Shown: positions 1-8,717 of the stretch, in pieces | How the letters are laid out: each line of letters starts with the position of its first letter | Numbering within the stretch: the stretch's first letter is position 1 | DNA from: JAVBQG01 sp031549185 | GTDB taxonomy: Bacteria > Synergistota > Synergistia > Synergistales > Synergistaceae | Assembly (NCBI GenBank): GCA_031549185.1 | Contig: JAVBQG010000037.1 | Span: 1-50,677, forward strand | Length of the DNA: 50,677 nt | Direction of reading: 5' to 3' | The notes under the pieces: model-generated | Seen by the model: the letters and a program-made list of their open reading frames with translations, nothing else | What the model was told of the DNA's origin: nothing | Databases searched by the model: none | Made by a program: the position numbers and the translations under genes

Positions 1-1991
1 TTCCACGCCCTGCGCCCCGACGGGAGTGCGCCGACCTCGAGGCCGAAAGGCGTGTTGCCGGAGACGGGCAGGATGCCGGGCGTCATGCGCCCGAACTTAC
101 TGCTGTAGTCCTCGATCTCGTCGGCGATGAAGGTGAAGAGGTCGGCTGCGATCTCGTCGACGTCGGGGTCGTCGTTGCCGTACTTGGGTGCGCCCGCGCA
201 GAGCTTGAGGACGTCGTCCATGCCGGCGAAGTCGCCGTCGAGCGCCTCCAGCAGGCGAGGCATGGTCAGGGACTTCGCGTCGTACACCAGGTTCTTCACG
301 GCTGCCACGCTGTTGATGAGGTCGGCCACGCCGATGCAGATGATGCCGTTGCCAGTGTTGTACTTGGCACCGCCCCAGGCGTAGTCCCTGGCGCTCTTGA
401 TGCACTCTTCGAAGGAGAAGGAGAGGGCGGGCGACGGGCGGTCCAGGCAGATCTCGTCGATGATGTGGCTCGCCTTGACGACGATGCGGATGGCGTAGCG
501 CAGCTGCTCCTTGACCGCGGCCAGGAACTTCTCGTAGGTGTCGAATGCCGCCGGGTTGCCGGTGCGGGCCGAGACGACGTCGCCGCTTTTGCGGCAGCGC
601 CCGTCGGTGAAGACGAACTCCACCACGCTGCCGAGGTTGATGTCGGCCAGGGCGGAGTAGTGGCGCAGTCGTCCGGAGAGGTTGGTCTCGACGCAGCCGC
701 CGGGGTTCCAGTCGAGCGCCTCGCGGAGGGGGATGCCCTTGTTCATCAGCATGCGGATGCCGACATCGTCGTTGTGGAACGCGGGGAAGCCCGTCCCCAG
801 TGCGATCAGCTCGACGACCTTGCGCAGGAAGGAATTCGGATTCTTGCCGGCGTTATAGCGCACCGACAGCGACGGTTGGTAGAACCGCACGTCCATCGTC
901 GCCTGGATGATCATGTAGGAGAGGTCGTTCACCGCGTCGCGTCCCGCGTGGTCGACGCCGCCGACGCAGAGGTTCTGGAACATCGGATAGCCCGACGCGT
1001 ACTCCGCCGACGTCTGGTCCTGGAAGAGGCAGGGTTCGGAGAACTTGACCCAGAGGGAGTCGATCAGCTCCTGCGCCTCGTCCTGCGTGATGTGCCCCGC
1101 TTCGATGTCGGCCTTGTAGTACGGGTAGAGAAACTGGTCCATGCGGCCGGGGTTGTAGGCCGCAGCGTTCTGCTCCATGAAGATGAAGACCTGGTAGAAG
1201 TAGAACGACTGCACGGCCTCGCGGAAGGTCGCCGCGCCGTTCATCGGCACCCGGCGGCAGACGGCGGCAATCGTCTCCAGCTCGCCCCTGCGCTTGAGGT
1301 CGGCCTCGGCCTTCGCCAGCCTCTCCGCTAGGGCGGCGTAGCGCTCGGCCAGGGTCTCCATGCCCTCGGCCACGATCAGCAGCGAGCGGAGGTAGTAGTC
1401 CTTCTCGTAGTCGCCGGGGCGCGTGAGGTCGAGCTTCGCGCGCTCCTCCTCGATCGTCCGGCGAATGCCCGTCGTGCCGTTTTTGATGAAGCCCTCGTAG
1501 CCCGCCGTCACTTCGCCCCAGCCGCGGACGGCCTTCTTGTCGATGTAGAGCGCGCCGTTGTCGCGGTAGGCCGCCACGTCGTCGGGGATCTGCGCCAGCC
1601 ACGCCTCGTAGTTCGAGCGGCCCTTCCAGTACGGGCGGATCTCGTCGATGAAGGCCTGCTTGTCCTCGGGGCGCAGAATGAAGGGGTCGTACGGCCTCTC
1701 GTTGATCGTCTCCAGTTCCCGGTCGAGCACCGACCAGCAGACGTCGGCGCAGAGGATGCCGCCGCGAATCTTGCTGCCGGCGTTGCCGACGATCAGCTCG
1801 CGGTCGTAGATCTCGACCGTCTTCTCACGGCACTGCCGGCGGAAGGCCTTGGCTTTGCGCAGCACCTGCGGCTCGCCCTCCGTCTCCCGGAACTCGGCGG
1901 TGAGAATGCGCGCGTTCTCCAGGTCGATCTCCGGCTTTTTGTTCAAAACCCGATCTTTGAGGAAATTTACCCGCTCCATATAATCTTTCAT
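1..1991 (-). CDS. Glycyl-radical enzyme (PFL-like), C-terminus beyond window edge
   Basis: Open reading frame from ATG at 1991 to the left edge: 663 residues without a stop. The start has a GGGAGG ribosome site 8 bases upstream. The protein opens MKDYMERVNFLKDRV and carries the glycyl-radical-enzyme thiyl motif GGCVETN with Cys433 and Glu435, the C-x-E pair used by decarboxylase, dehydratase and C-N lyase types rather than the CC pair of pyruvate formate-lyase. The C-terminal glycyl-radical loop (about 110 residues) lies outside the window. It is the third gene of an operon after an activase (4478-5419) and a second glycyl-radical enzyme (2100-4490). Choline TMA-lyase, 4-hydroxyphenylacetate decarboxylase, hydroxyproline dehydratase and isethionate lyase share the general motif, so the substrate is not assigned. 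No small HpdC-like subunit gene is present. Confidence 0.88.
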   Translation of the reverse strand, partial: MKDYMERVNFLKDRVLNKKPEIDLENARILTAEFRETEGEPQVLRKAKAFRRQCREKTVEIYDRELIVGNAGSKIRGGILCADVCWSVLDRELETINERPYDPFILRPEDKQAFIDEIRPYWKGRSNYEAWLAQIPDDVAAYRDNGALYIDKKAVRGWGEVTAGYEGFIKNGTTGIRRTIEEERAKLDLTRPGDYEKDYYLRSLLIVAEGMETLAERYAALAERLAKAEADLKRRGELETIAAVCRRVPMNGAATFREAVQSFYFYQVFIFMEQNAAAYNPGRMDQFLYPYYKADIEAGHITQDEAQELIDSLWVKFSEPCLFQDQTSAEYASGYPMFQNLCVGGVDHAGRDAVNDLSYMIIQATMDVRFYQPSLSVRYNAGKNPNSFLRKVVELIALGTGFPAFHNDDVGIRMLMNKGIPLREALDWNPGGCVETNLSGRLRHYSALADINLGSVVEFVFTDGRCRKSGDVVSARTGNPAAFDTYEKFLAAVKEQLRYAIRIVVKASHIIDEICLDRPSPALSFSFEECIKSARDYAWGGAKYNTGNGIICIGVADLINSVAAVKNLVYDAKSLTMPRLLEALDGDFAGMDDVLKLCAGAPKYGNDDPDVDEIAADLFTFIADEIEDYSSKFGRMTPGILPVSGNTPFGLEVGALPSGRRAW

Positions 1992-2035
1992 CTCAGGCGC
2001 CTCCCTAATTCAATAATCCGAATCCCTCTTGTTTC

Positions 2036-2088
2036 AGGGGCGGGCGGACGCGCAATGCGCGTCCCTACGGCGATATTGCACAGCCCCC
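2036..2088 (-). repeat. Dispersed palindromic repeat, copy 1 (between two GRE genes)
   Basis: Palindromic core GGACGCGCAATGCGCGTCC at 2046-2064, flanked on the minus strand by GGGCTGTGCAATATC. The same flank and a similar core recur at 26706-26812 and 32781-32833. It fills most of the 108-base gap between the two glycyl-radical enzyme genes, so it would be transcribed and form a hairpin within the polycistronic RNA. Confidence 0.75.
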
Positions 2089-2099
2089 AGGTTCAACAA

Positions 2100-4490
2100 T
2101 CATTCATATTCCGAATATTCCGTGCGGGCGATGATCTCGTCCTGCGTGTTCCTGTTGAGCTCCGTGAAGTAGGCGCTGTAGCCGGCGACGCGGACGATCA
2201 GGTCGCGGTGCTCGCGTGGGCGATCCTGCGCCTCGCGCATGGTGGCCGTGGAGACCAGGTTGAACTGGATGTGGTGCCCCCCCAGGTCGCAGAACGTGCG
2301 GATGTAGTCGGCAAGCCTCGCGGTGCCCTCGTCTCCGTCCAGAAGCTGCGGGGCGAACTTCTGGTTGAAGAGCACGCCCTGCAACGCCGCCACGTGGTCG
2401 ATCTTCGTCACAGAGCGCACGGAAGCCGTGGGGCCGTTCGTGTCCGCTCCGCCGGAGGGCGAGGCGCCGTCGGAGAACGAGAGCCCGGCGTGGCGGCCGT
2501 CCGGCGTCGCGCCTGTGCACTCGCCGAAGTAGACGTGCGTGGAGACGGAGTGCAGCTCCGGCAGGTAGAAGCCGTCCTTCGCGCCGCCGCGCATGCTCCG
2601 GTGTTTTCGCACCTCGGCGCAGAAGTAGGAGGCGCAGTCGCGCGCGAGGGCGTCGACCGTGTCGTCGTCGTTGCCGAACTTCGGCGCCTTCGCAAGCAAC
2701 CGCCGCTCCTCGTCCGCGCCCGCGAAGTCCTTTTTGAGGACCTCGACGAGGCGTTCCGCGTCGATTTTACGATTCTCGAAGCAGGCGCTCTTGATCGCCA
2801 TCAGTGAATCGGCCAGCGTCGCGAGCCCGACGCCGAAAATGCCGGAGTAGTTGTAGCGGACGCCCCCGTCCTGGCGGGACACTCCCCGCTCGACGCAGTC
2901 GTCGACGAACGAGGAGAGGAACGGCTCTGGCGCGTACTCCGCGTGGATCAGGTCGACCATGTCGTACGCCCGCACGATGCTTTCGACGGCGGCCGAGATC
3001 TGCTTCTTGCTCGCACCCAGGAGCTGGTCGAACGACTTGTAGTCCGCCAGCCTCCCGGTGTGCAGCCCGATCTGCTCGCCGCTGTCGAGGTCGACGCCGT
3101 CGTTCATGGCGAGCAGCAGGCACTTCGGCAGGTTGATGTAGCCGGAGGTGGCGCGCGAGTCGGTCATGCCCTCGACGTCCGTCTCGACGCAGTTCGCGCA
3201 GTAGTTGCGGGCCTCCTCGAGGCTTGCGCCGCGCGCGAGGTGCTTGGGGACGATGGAGCCGTCGTTCATGATCGAGGGGTAGCCCATCCCGATCTTGATC
3301 GCGCGGCAGGCCGCGTGGAGCAGTTCCTCGGAGATCTTGTTGTGGTAGCGCAGGACGATGTTCGGCTGCGGCGTGCGTGCTATCTCCGCCGCCCTCAGGA
3401 AGAGCGGGGAGAGTTCGTTGCTGGCGTCCTCGCCGTACGCGTCCTGCCCGCCCAAGGTGATCGTCTGGAACATCGGGTAGCCGGCGAACGTCTTGGTCGT
3501 GTTCTCGTCCATCAATTTGACGAAGCTCGTGCACTTGATCCACAGGCAGCCGAGCAGGTCGACGACCTCCTCGTCCGTGATCCTGCCCGCCGCCTTGTCC
3601 GCCTTGTAGTACGGATGCAGGTACTGATCCATGCGCCCCAGCAGAATGGCGAAGGGGTCCGACTCCATGTGCAGCGCCGTGTAGATCAGCCACACGGACT
3701 GGAGCGCCTGGCGAAATGTCCTCGCGGGGTGCTCCGGCACCTGCGCCAGGTCGTCCGCCATGCGTTCGAGCTCCGCGCGGCGTTCTTCCGAGGGAGCCTC
3801 GTCGGCGCGCTCGCGCGCGAGTGCCGCATACCGGTGCGCGAAGTCGATCACCGCTTCACAGGCGATCTTGCAGGCGCGCCAGAAGGTGAGCTTTTTCGCG
3901 TCCTCGATGCCCCTGGGGGAGAAATTTTTTATCTTTTCGTCGATCTCATCGATGATTCCGTGAACGCCTTTCGAGAGCAATTTTTTATAGTTGATGGAGA
4001 TGTTGCCCTGCGAGGTGCCGGTCGCGCCGACGGTGATCAGCGCGTTTTTGATCGAGCCGCCGGCCAGCTCCTGTACGATTGGGGCCGCCACGGAGTCGAG
4101 CGAGCGATTCTTCCACTTCGCGAGGTACTCCCGCAGGATTGCCTTGTTCTCCTCGGACACCAGCACGGGGTCGCCGCCGCGTGAGGAGAAGCCGTCGAGG
4201 CTGCCCGCGATCCAGCCCGCGCCCATCTCCGGGCAGGGGACGGGCGAACGGGGCTGTGCCGACGGGCTGCCCGCGAAGAGCTCCTCGTCGTCGAGGAAGA
4301 GGGTCGACTCCTCCACGATCCTCTTGAAGACCATCGCGCGCTGCAGGATCACGGGCAGGCCGGCGTTCTCGTCGAACGCCTCGGTGGCGAGTATGGCCCG
4401 CTCCGGCAGAAGCTCGACCTCCCGGTTCAGCATCCGCTCCTTCATCCCGGCGATGCGGGACGTTACCTTCTCCTCTGTCATCGTTTGCAT
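2100..4490 (-). CDS. Glycyl-radical enzyme (PFL-like), complete
   Basis: 796 residues, the usual size for the family. The thiyl site is NYCANCVETD, with Cys434 and Glu436. The glycyl-radical loop is RVAGYSAYF near the end, radical Gly770. Together these mark an oxygen-sensitive glycyl-radical enzyme of the C-x-E class (decarboxylase, dehydratase or C-X lyase), not a true pyruvate formate-lyase. The start overlaps the activase end by 13 bases, so the two are translationally coupled, and a second enzyme of the family follows on the same strand. The two enzymes differ around the active site (NCVETDVEG against GGCVETNLS), so they are probably not redundant. Substrate unknown; the sequence does not settle it. 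Confidence 0.92.
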   Translation of the reverse strand: MQTMTEEKVTSRIAGMKERMLNREVELLPERAILATEAFDENAGLPVILQRAMVFKRIVEESTLFLDDEELFAGSPSAQPRSPVPCPEMGAGWIAGSLDGFSSRGGDPVLVSEENKAILREYLAKWKNRSLDSVAAPIVQELAGGSIKNALITVGATGTSQGNISINYKKLLSKGVHGIIDEIDEKIKNFSPRGIEDAKKLTFWRACKIACEAVIDFAHRYAALARERADEAPSEERRAELERMADDLAQVPEHPARTFRQALQSVWLIYTALHMESDPFAILLGRMDQYLHPYYKADKAAGRITDEEVVDLLGCLWIKCTSFVKLMDENTTKTFAGYPMFQTITLGGQDAYGEDASNELSPLFLRAAEIARTPQPNIVLRYHNKISEELLHAACRAIKIGMGYPSIMNDGSIVPKHLARGASLEEARNYCANCVETDVEGMTDSRATSGYINLPKCLLLAMNDGVDLDSGEQIGLHTGRLADYKSFDQLLGASKKQISAAVESIVRAYDMVDLIHAEYAPEPFLSSFVDDCVERGVSRQDGGVRYNYSGIFGVGLATLADSLMAIKSACFENRKIDAERLVEVLKKDFAGADEERRLLAKAPKFGNDDDTVDALARDCASYFCAEVRKHRSMRGGAKDGFYLPELHSVSTHVYFGECTGATPDGRHAGLSFSDGASPSGGADTNGPTASVRSVTKIDHVAALQGVLFNQKFAPQLLDGDEGTARLADYIRTFCDLGGHHIQFNLVSTATMREAQDRPREHRDLIVRVAGYSAYFTELNRNTQDEIIARTEYSEYE

Positions 4491-5419
4491 AGCCAGCCCC
4501 CCTTGTCGATCACCCGCAGACCGAAGTCCGCCAATATTTGCGAACAGCGTTCCATTCGCTCTCTCCCCGGCGGCTTGAGGTCGCCGAGCGGATAGTCCAT
4601 CCCGAGCTGCCTGTATTTCGTGGCCCCCATGGCGTGGTAGGGGAGAATTTCAATCTCTGCGCCGGGGCGTCGAGACGCGACGAAGGCGCCGACGGCGGCC
4701 AGGTTCTCGTCGGAGTCCGTACAGCCGGGGACGATCGGGACGCGCACGAGGGCCATACGGTCGCTTCGCAGCAACGCGTCCGCATTCTGTAAAATGACCG
4801 TGTTATCTATAATACCGGTCAATTTTTTGAGCAACTCCGTGTCGATCGCCTTGATGTCGCACTGGACGAAGTCGACCAGTTTTATGATGTCCATGAATTT
4901 TTCGGGAGGGCAGAGGAGGGAGGTCTCGATCGCGGTGTGAACGCCGCGCGCCCGGCAGAGTGAGAGAAACGCGGTGGCGAAGTCCGGCTGGAAGAGTGGT
5001 TCTCCGCCGGACAAAGTGACCCCTCCGCCCGATCTGCGCCAGAAGGGTGCGTCGGTTGCGATCTCTTTATACAGGCTTTGCGGCGTTACCCTCCGCCCGA
5101 AGATCTGCAGCGCGCCAGCCTCGCAGGCGTATGTGCAGAGCCCGCAGAGATCGCATTGGCTCTCGTCCGTCAACCGCAAGCCTTCGCAGAACGCGACGGC
5201 CCCGCGCGGGCAGGCTTCGGCGCACCGACGGCAGCCGGTGCAGAGCTCCGCCCGGTATCCGACCTGCAGAGAACCGGCGAGCGATTCCGGGTTGGCGCAC
5301 CAGACGCAACGCAGGCCGCACCCCTTCAGGAAGACCGTGGTTCGGATCCCCGGCCCATCGTGAAGGGAGTAGCGCGATATCTTGAAGATCAACCCCGTCG
5401 CGGTGCTTTCGTCCGCCAT
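4478..5419 (-). CDS. Glycyl-radical enzyme activating enzyme (radical SAM)
   Basis: 313 residues. The radical-SAM cluster motif CGLRCVWC has Cys34, Cys38 and Cys41. An insert with two further [4Fe-4S] sites follows (Cys60/63/66/70 and Cys89/92/95/99), typical of activases of non-PFL glycyl-radical enzymes. The SGGEP motif of SAM binding follows at about residue 140. The known role is to cleave S-adenosylmethionine reductively and abstract hydrogen from the partner's glycine. As the first gene of the operon it probably serves both glycyl-radical enzymes downstream. The ribosome site is weak (GAGGCG). A strong promoter lies about 50 bases upstream. Confidence 0.93.
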   Translation of the reverse strand: MADESTATGLIFKISRYSLHDGPGIRTTVFLKGCGLRCVWCANPESLAGSLQVGYRAELCTGCRRCAEACPRGAVAFCEGLRLTDESQCDLCGLCTYACEAGALQIFGRRVTPQSLYKEIATDAPFWRRSGGGVTLSGGEPLFQPDFATAFLSLCRARGVHTAIETSLLCPPEKFMDIIKLVDFVQCDIKAIDTELLKKLTGIIDNTVILQNADALLRSDRMALVRVPIVPGCTDSDENLAAVGAFVASRRPGAEIEILPYHAMGATKYRQLGMDYPLGDLKPPGRERMERCSQILADFGLRVIDKGGWLCKR

Positions 5420-5439
5420 CTCGAACGCCTCGTTTCAAT

Positions 5440-5463
5440 TTGGTCCAACCAATGGTTTACCAT
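5440..5463 (-). promoter_or_regulatory. Two tandem inverted-repeat operators downstream of the GRE promoter
   Basis: Plus-strand TTGGT-CCA-ACCAA at 5440-5452 and ATGGT-TT-ACCAT at 5452-5463 share one base and form two adjacent palindromes of the TGGT...ACCA kind. They sit immediately downstream of the -10 element, the usual place for a repressor roadblock. TGGT-n-ACCA half-sites are typical of GntR/FadR-family regulators. The cognate regulator is not adjacent. Confidence 0.6.
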
Positions 5464-5467
5464 ATAT

Positions 5468-5494
5468 ATTATAGCAAAAGAAAAAACGTGTCAA
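5468..5494 (-). promoter_or_regulatory. Sigma-70 promoter of the glycyl-radical operon
   Basis: On the minus strand TTGACA (5489-5494) and TATAAT (5468-5473) are both perfect consensus. The spacer is 15 bases, compensated by an extended -10 (TGC-TATAAT). Transcription would run into the activase gene. Confidence 0.75.
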
Positions 5495-5534
5495 TAAGCG
5501 AGGACGTAGCGCGGGAGACGAGAATTGCGCGGGC

Positions 5535-5569
5535 AAAAAAAATCCTCCCTCGAAAAAACGAGGAAGGAT
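5535..5569 (-). terminator. Intrinsic terminator of pilT
   Basis: Minus strand: ATCCTTCCTCG, six-base loop, CGAGGGAGGAT, then a run of eight U. The stem has 11 pairs including one G-U. It lies just downstream of the pilT stop at 5600 and insulates the GRE promoter. Confidence 0.88.
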
Positions 5570-5599
5570 CGCGTGTCTGTCCATTTGCTTTGTTTTATC

Positions 5600-6673
5600 T
5601 TAGCCTCCGCCCAGCAGCCTCTCCAGTTCCTTCGCGTCGTACGCGTAGGTGAAGGCGTCCGAGCGGGTGATGTAGCCTTCGATCACCAGGCGGGCCAGGT
5701 CCTGGTCCATGGTGTGCATGCCGAGGGCGGCGCCCGTCTGCATGAGGCCCTTGATCTGCGACGTCTTGCCCTCGCGGATGCAGTTGCGGATGGCGGGGTT
5801 CGCGATGAGCACCTCGGTCGCGACCATGCGGCCGCCGCCAGGGAGCGGCAAAAGCTGTTGCGAGCAGATGCCGATGATGATGTTGGCGACCTGCATGCGA
5901 ACCTGCTGCTGCTGGTGAGGCGGGAAGACGTCGATGATGCGGTCGATCGTCTGGGCGGCGTCCGGGGTGTGCAGCGTTCCGAAGACCAAGTGTCCCGTCT
6001 CCGCCGCGGTGACGGCGGCGCCGACGGTCTCGAGGTCCCGCATTTCACCGATCATGATGACGTCGGGGTCCTGGCGCAGGGCGCGCTTCAGCGCTTCGGA
6101 GAAATTCTTCGTGTCGGTGCCGATCTCGCGCTGGTGGATGACCGAGCGCTCGGACGAGAACAGGTATTCGATCGGGTCCTCGATCGTGATGATGTGGCAG
6201 GAGCGCGTCATGTTCACCTGCTGGATGATGGCGGCGAGCGTGGTCGACTTGCCGGAACCGGTCGGGCCCGTCACCAGGAAGAGCCCGCGGATGCGCTGGG
6301 AGATGTCCTCGATCGCCTGGGCCAGCATCAGCTGCTTCGACGTACGGATGTTCGAGGTGATGACGCGTAGCGCCGTGCAGAGGTTGCCGCGCTCGAACGA
6401 GCAATTTCCGCGGAAGCGCGACGACAGTTCGGCCGAGGCACGGAACGTAAAGCTGAAGTCGAGTTCTTTATCGCGGTTGAGGGTCTCTATCTGCACGGGA
6501 GAGAGGATCGCGCTCATCATCTCCATCTGTTCGGACGCGCTCAACGGTTCTCCGATGAACCGGAGTTCGCCGTCGATGCGGATCGCCGGAGATACTCCGA
6601 CGCTTAGATGGAGGTCGCTGCCGTTGTTGCGCAGAACTTCCGCGAGTAGCCTTTGTATGGAGTAACCGGCCAT
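5600..6673 (-). CDS. pilT: Type IV pilus retraction ATPase PilT
   Basis: 357 residues, the standard PilT length. It has an N-terminal PAS-like region, Walker A GPTGSGKST at 136-144, the Asp box TIEDPIEY, a Walker B region (IMIGEMRD), the His box GHLVFGTLHT, and the AIRxxIREGK-type motif near residue 300. Family role: a hexameric cytoplasmic ATPase that depolymerises the pilus, driving twitching motility and DNA uptake. It sits 16 bases downstream of pilB on the same strand, so extension and retraction motors are co-transcribed. No pilin or PilC is in view, so other pilus genes lie elsewhere. Confidence 0.95.
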   Translation of the reverse strand: MAGYSIQRLLAEVLRNNGSDLHLSVGVSPAIRIDGELRFIGEPLSASEQMEMMSAILSPVQIETLNRDKELDFSFTFRASAELSSRFRGNCSFERGNLCTALRVITSNIRTSKQLMLAQAIEDISQRIRGLFLVTGPTGSGKSTTLAAIIQQVNMTRSCHIITIEDPIEYLFSSERSVIHQREIGTDTKNFSEALKRALRQDPDVIMIGEMRDLETVGAAVTAAETGHLVFGTLHTPDAAQTIDRIIDVFPPHQQQQVRMQVANIIIGICSQQLLPLPGGGRMVATEVLIANPAIRNCIREGKTSQIKGLMQTGAALGMHTMDQDLARLVIEGYITRSDAFTYAYDAKELERLLGGG

Positions 6674-6689
6674 TTTCCTCTATATCCTC

Positions 6690-8402
6690 CTACGCCTGAA
6701 TGGCGAGCGCTAACAGCTCGTCCACGGACGAAGTCCCGGCTCGCACGTTGCGCAGGGCGCTCTCTGCCAGCAGGCGCATGCCCTTCGAACGCGCCGTCGC
6801 GCGGATGTCGGGGATGGGCGCGTTGTCGCCGACCATGCGGCGGAGGTCCTCGTCCATCTGCATGATCTCGACGATCGCGACGCGGCCCTTGTAACCCGTG
6901 CCGCGGCAGGCGTCACAGCCTACCGGCGCATATGCCTTCTCGCCCGCAGTTGCCCCGATCGCCTGGGCCACCGCGGCGTCCAGCACATACTCCTTCTTGC
7001 ACATGTGGCAGAGCCGGCGAAGCAGTCGCTGGGCGACGATACCGACGATCGAGGACGAGAGCAGATAAGGGGGGATTCCCATGTCCGTCAGTCGGATGAT
7101 CGAGCTCGGGGCGTCGTTCGTGTGCAGCGTGGAGAGCACGAGGTGACCCGTGAGAGCGGCGCGGATGGCCAGCTCCGCCGTCGGGTAGTCTCGAATCTCG
7201 CCGACCATGCACTTGTCGGGGTCCTGTCGCAGGATCGAGCGAAGCGCCTCGGTGAAGGTGAGCCCCGCCTTCTCGTTGACCTGAACCTGCGTGATGCCTG
7301 GCATCGTGTATTCGACCGGGTCCTCGACGGTGATGACGTTGACGTCCGGTGTGTTGATAATTTCGAGCAGCGAGTAAAGCGAGGTCGACTTACCGGAACC
7401 GGTGGGGCCCGTGATCAGGAAGATGCCGTGCGGCGCCTTGATGATCTTCTGGAGCTGTGCGACGTCGTCCTCGAAGAGTCCGAGGTTGCCGAGCCCGACC
7501 TTGGACTGTCCCTGGTCGAGGAGTCGCATGACGACCTTCTCGCCGTAGATCGAGGGCAGGGAGTTGACGCGAAGGTCGATCCGGCGGTCGGCGATCTTGA
7601 TCAGGATACGGCCGTCCTGCGGTTTCCTGCGCTCGGAGATGTCCATGTTGGCGATGATCTTGAGGCGCGAGGTGACGGCGGGGTGGAGGTTCGACGGGTA
7701 CTCGAACGACTCGAAGAGCGCGCCGTCCACGCGGAAGCGGACTTTGGCGGCTTTTTCGTATACCTCGACGTGAACGTCGGAGGCGCCCTCCTTGACGGCC
7801 TGTTCGAGGATGTTGCTCACGAGCCGCACGACCGGCGCGTCGTCGGCGGCGACGCCGGATACGTCCTGTGCCGTGCCGGCCGAGACGATCGCCCTGGCGA
7901 ACTCGTCCTCGGAGCTGGCGACTTCGGTGATGGCGTCGTCGAGGCTCGTCTGCACCTTGTAGAAGTTGAGCAGTGCCCTGCGTACGTCGGACGCGGTCGC
8001 CACGTTGATTTCGAACTCGGTGTTCGTGATCATGCGCAGCTCGTCGACGGCGATGACGTTGAGCGGGTCGGCCATCGCGATAGCGATCTTGCCCGACGCC
8101 AGAATCGCCAGAGGAACGATCTCGAGCCTCTGCGCAACCGGTTCGGGGATGATCCGAATGGCCTCTCTGGTGGGTCTGTAGCGAGCGAGCGAGACGAGAG
8201 GGAGTTTCAACTGGCGGGAGAGGGCCTCTGCGAGTTGTCTCTCCGTGAGCCAGCCGTTCTTGATGAGGATTTCGCCAAGGCGCATTTTGGAAATTTTTTG
8301 CTCTTCGAGAGCAGCATCAAGCGTGTTCTTGGGAATCGCACCGGCATCGACGAGCAAGTCCCCTAGCTTTAGATGCCTCCAGTCCTCGGTCATCAAGGTC
8401 AC
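6690..8402 (-). CDS. pilB: Type IV pilus assembly ATPase PilB (GspE family)
   Basis: 570 residues. The N-terminal MshEN/T2SSE_N region (LKLGDLLVDAGAI, LGEILIKNGWLT) is followed by the ATPase core with Walker A GPTGSGKST at 332-340, Asp box TVEDPVEY, and His box GHLVLSTLHT. A tetracysteine zinc site C-x2-C...C-x2-C follows (CHMCKKE and CDACRGTGYKGR), which is typical of PilB/GspE and absent from PilT. It drives pilus extension at the inner membrane. It is first in the pilB-pilT operon, behind its own promoter at 8449-8478. The tandem with PilT favours type IV pilus over type II secretion. Confidence 0.94.
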   Translation of the reverse strand: MTLMTEDWRHLKLGDLLVDAGAIPKNTLDAALEEQKISKMRLGEILIKNGWLTERQLAEALSRQLKLPLVSLARYRPTREAIRIIPEPVAQRLEIVPLAILASGKIAIAMADPLNVIAVDELRMITNTEFEINVATASDVRRALLNFYKVQTSLDDAITEVASSEDEFARAIVSAGTAQDVSGVAADDAPVVRLVSNILEQAVKEGASDVHVEVYEKAAKVRFRVDGALFESFEYPSNLHPAVTSRLKIIANMDISERRKPQDGRILIKIADRRIDLRVNSLPSIYGEKVVMRLLDQGQSKVGLGNLGLFEDDVAQLQKIIKAPHGIFLITGPTGSGKSTSLYSLLEIINTPDVNVITVEDPVEYTMPGITQVQVNEKAGLTFTEALRSILRQDPDKCMVGEIRDYPTAELAIRAALTGHLVLSTLHTNDAPSSIIRLTDMGIPPYLLSSSIVGIVAQRLLRRLCHMCKKEYVLDAAVAQAIGATAGEKAYAPVGCDACRGTGYKGRVAIVEIMQMDEDLRRMVGDNAPIPDIRATARSKGMRLLAESALRNVRAGTSSVDELLALAIQA

Positions 8403-8448
8403 TCCGTTCTGCGGCAGTCGCCGACTTTTTGAAATGCGAGCAAAATTT

Positions 8449-8478
8449 ATTATACCGGAATAATTGGTAAAGATGCAA
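8449..8478 (-). promoter_or_regulatory. Promoter of pilB-pilT
   Basis: Minus strand TTGCAT (8473-8478), 18-base spacer, TATAAT (8449-8454), about 45 bases upstream of the pilB start. Confidence 0.6.
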
Positions 8479-8717
8479 GCTGAGGAACCGAGACGAAAGT
8501 CTCATTTATTGGGCTTGCGTTTCCGACACAATTATAGAAAGATTTTTTTTGACGATCGCAATAATTGATTCCATCGGCGGGTGGCTTCTGTATTATAATG
8601 ATCGCGAGAGATACAGATGAAACCGCCTGGAGGGTGATCGCCAGGATCCTCGGCGATCGATCGGCCTTTCGAAATGCACCCACCTCACGGATGACGAGTC
8701 GAAACGGAGTGGAGCCC

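Noticed and set aside
853..1602. Long minus-strand ORF rich in Arg, Gly and Pro
   Set aside because: It is an out-of-frame shadow of the partial glycyl-radical enzyme (1-1991), which has the family motifs.
2100..4490. Pyruvate formate-lyase
   Set aside because: The active site has a single Cys in a C-x-E motif rather than adjacent cysteines.
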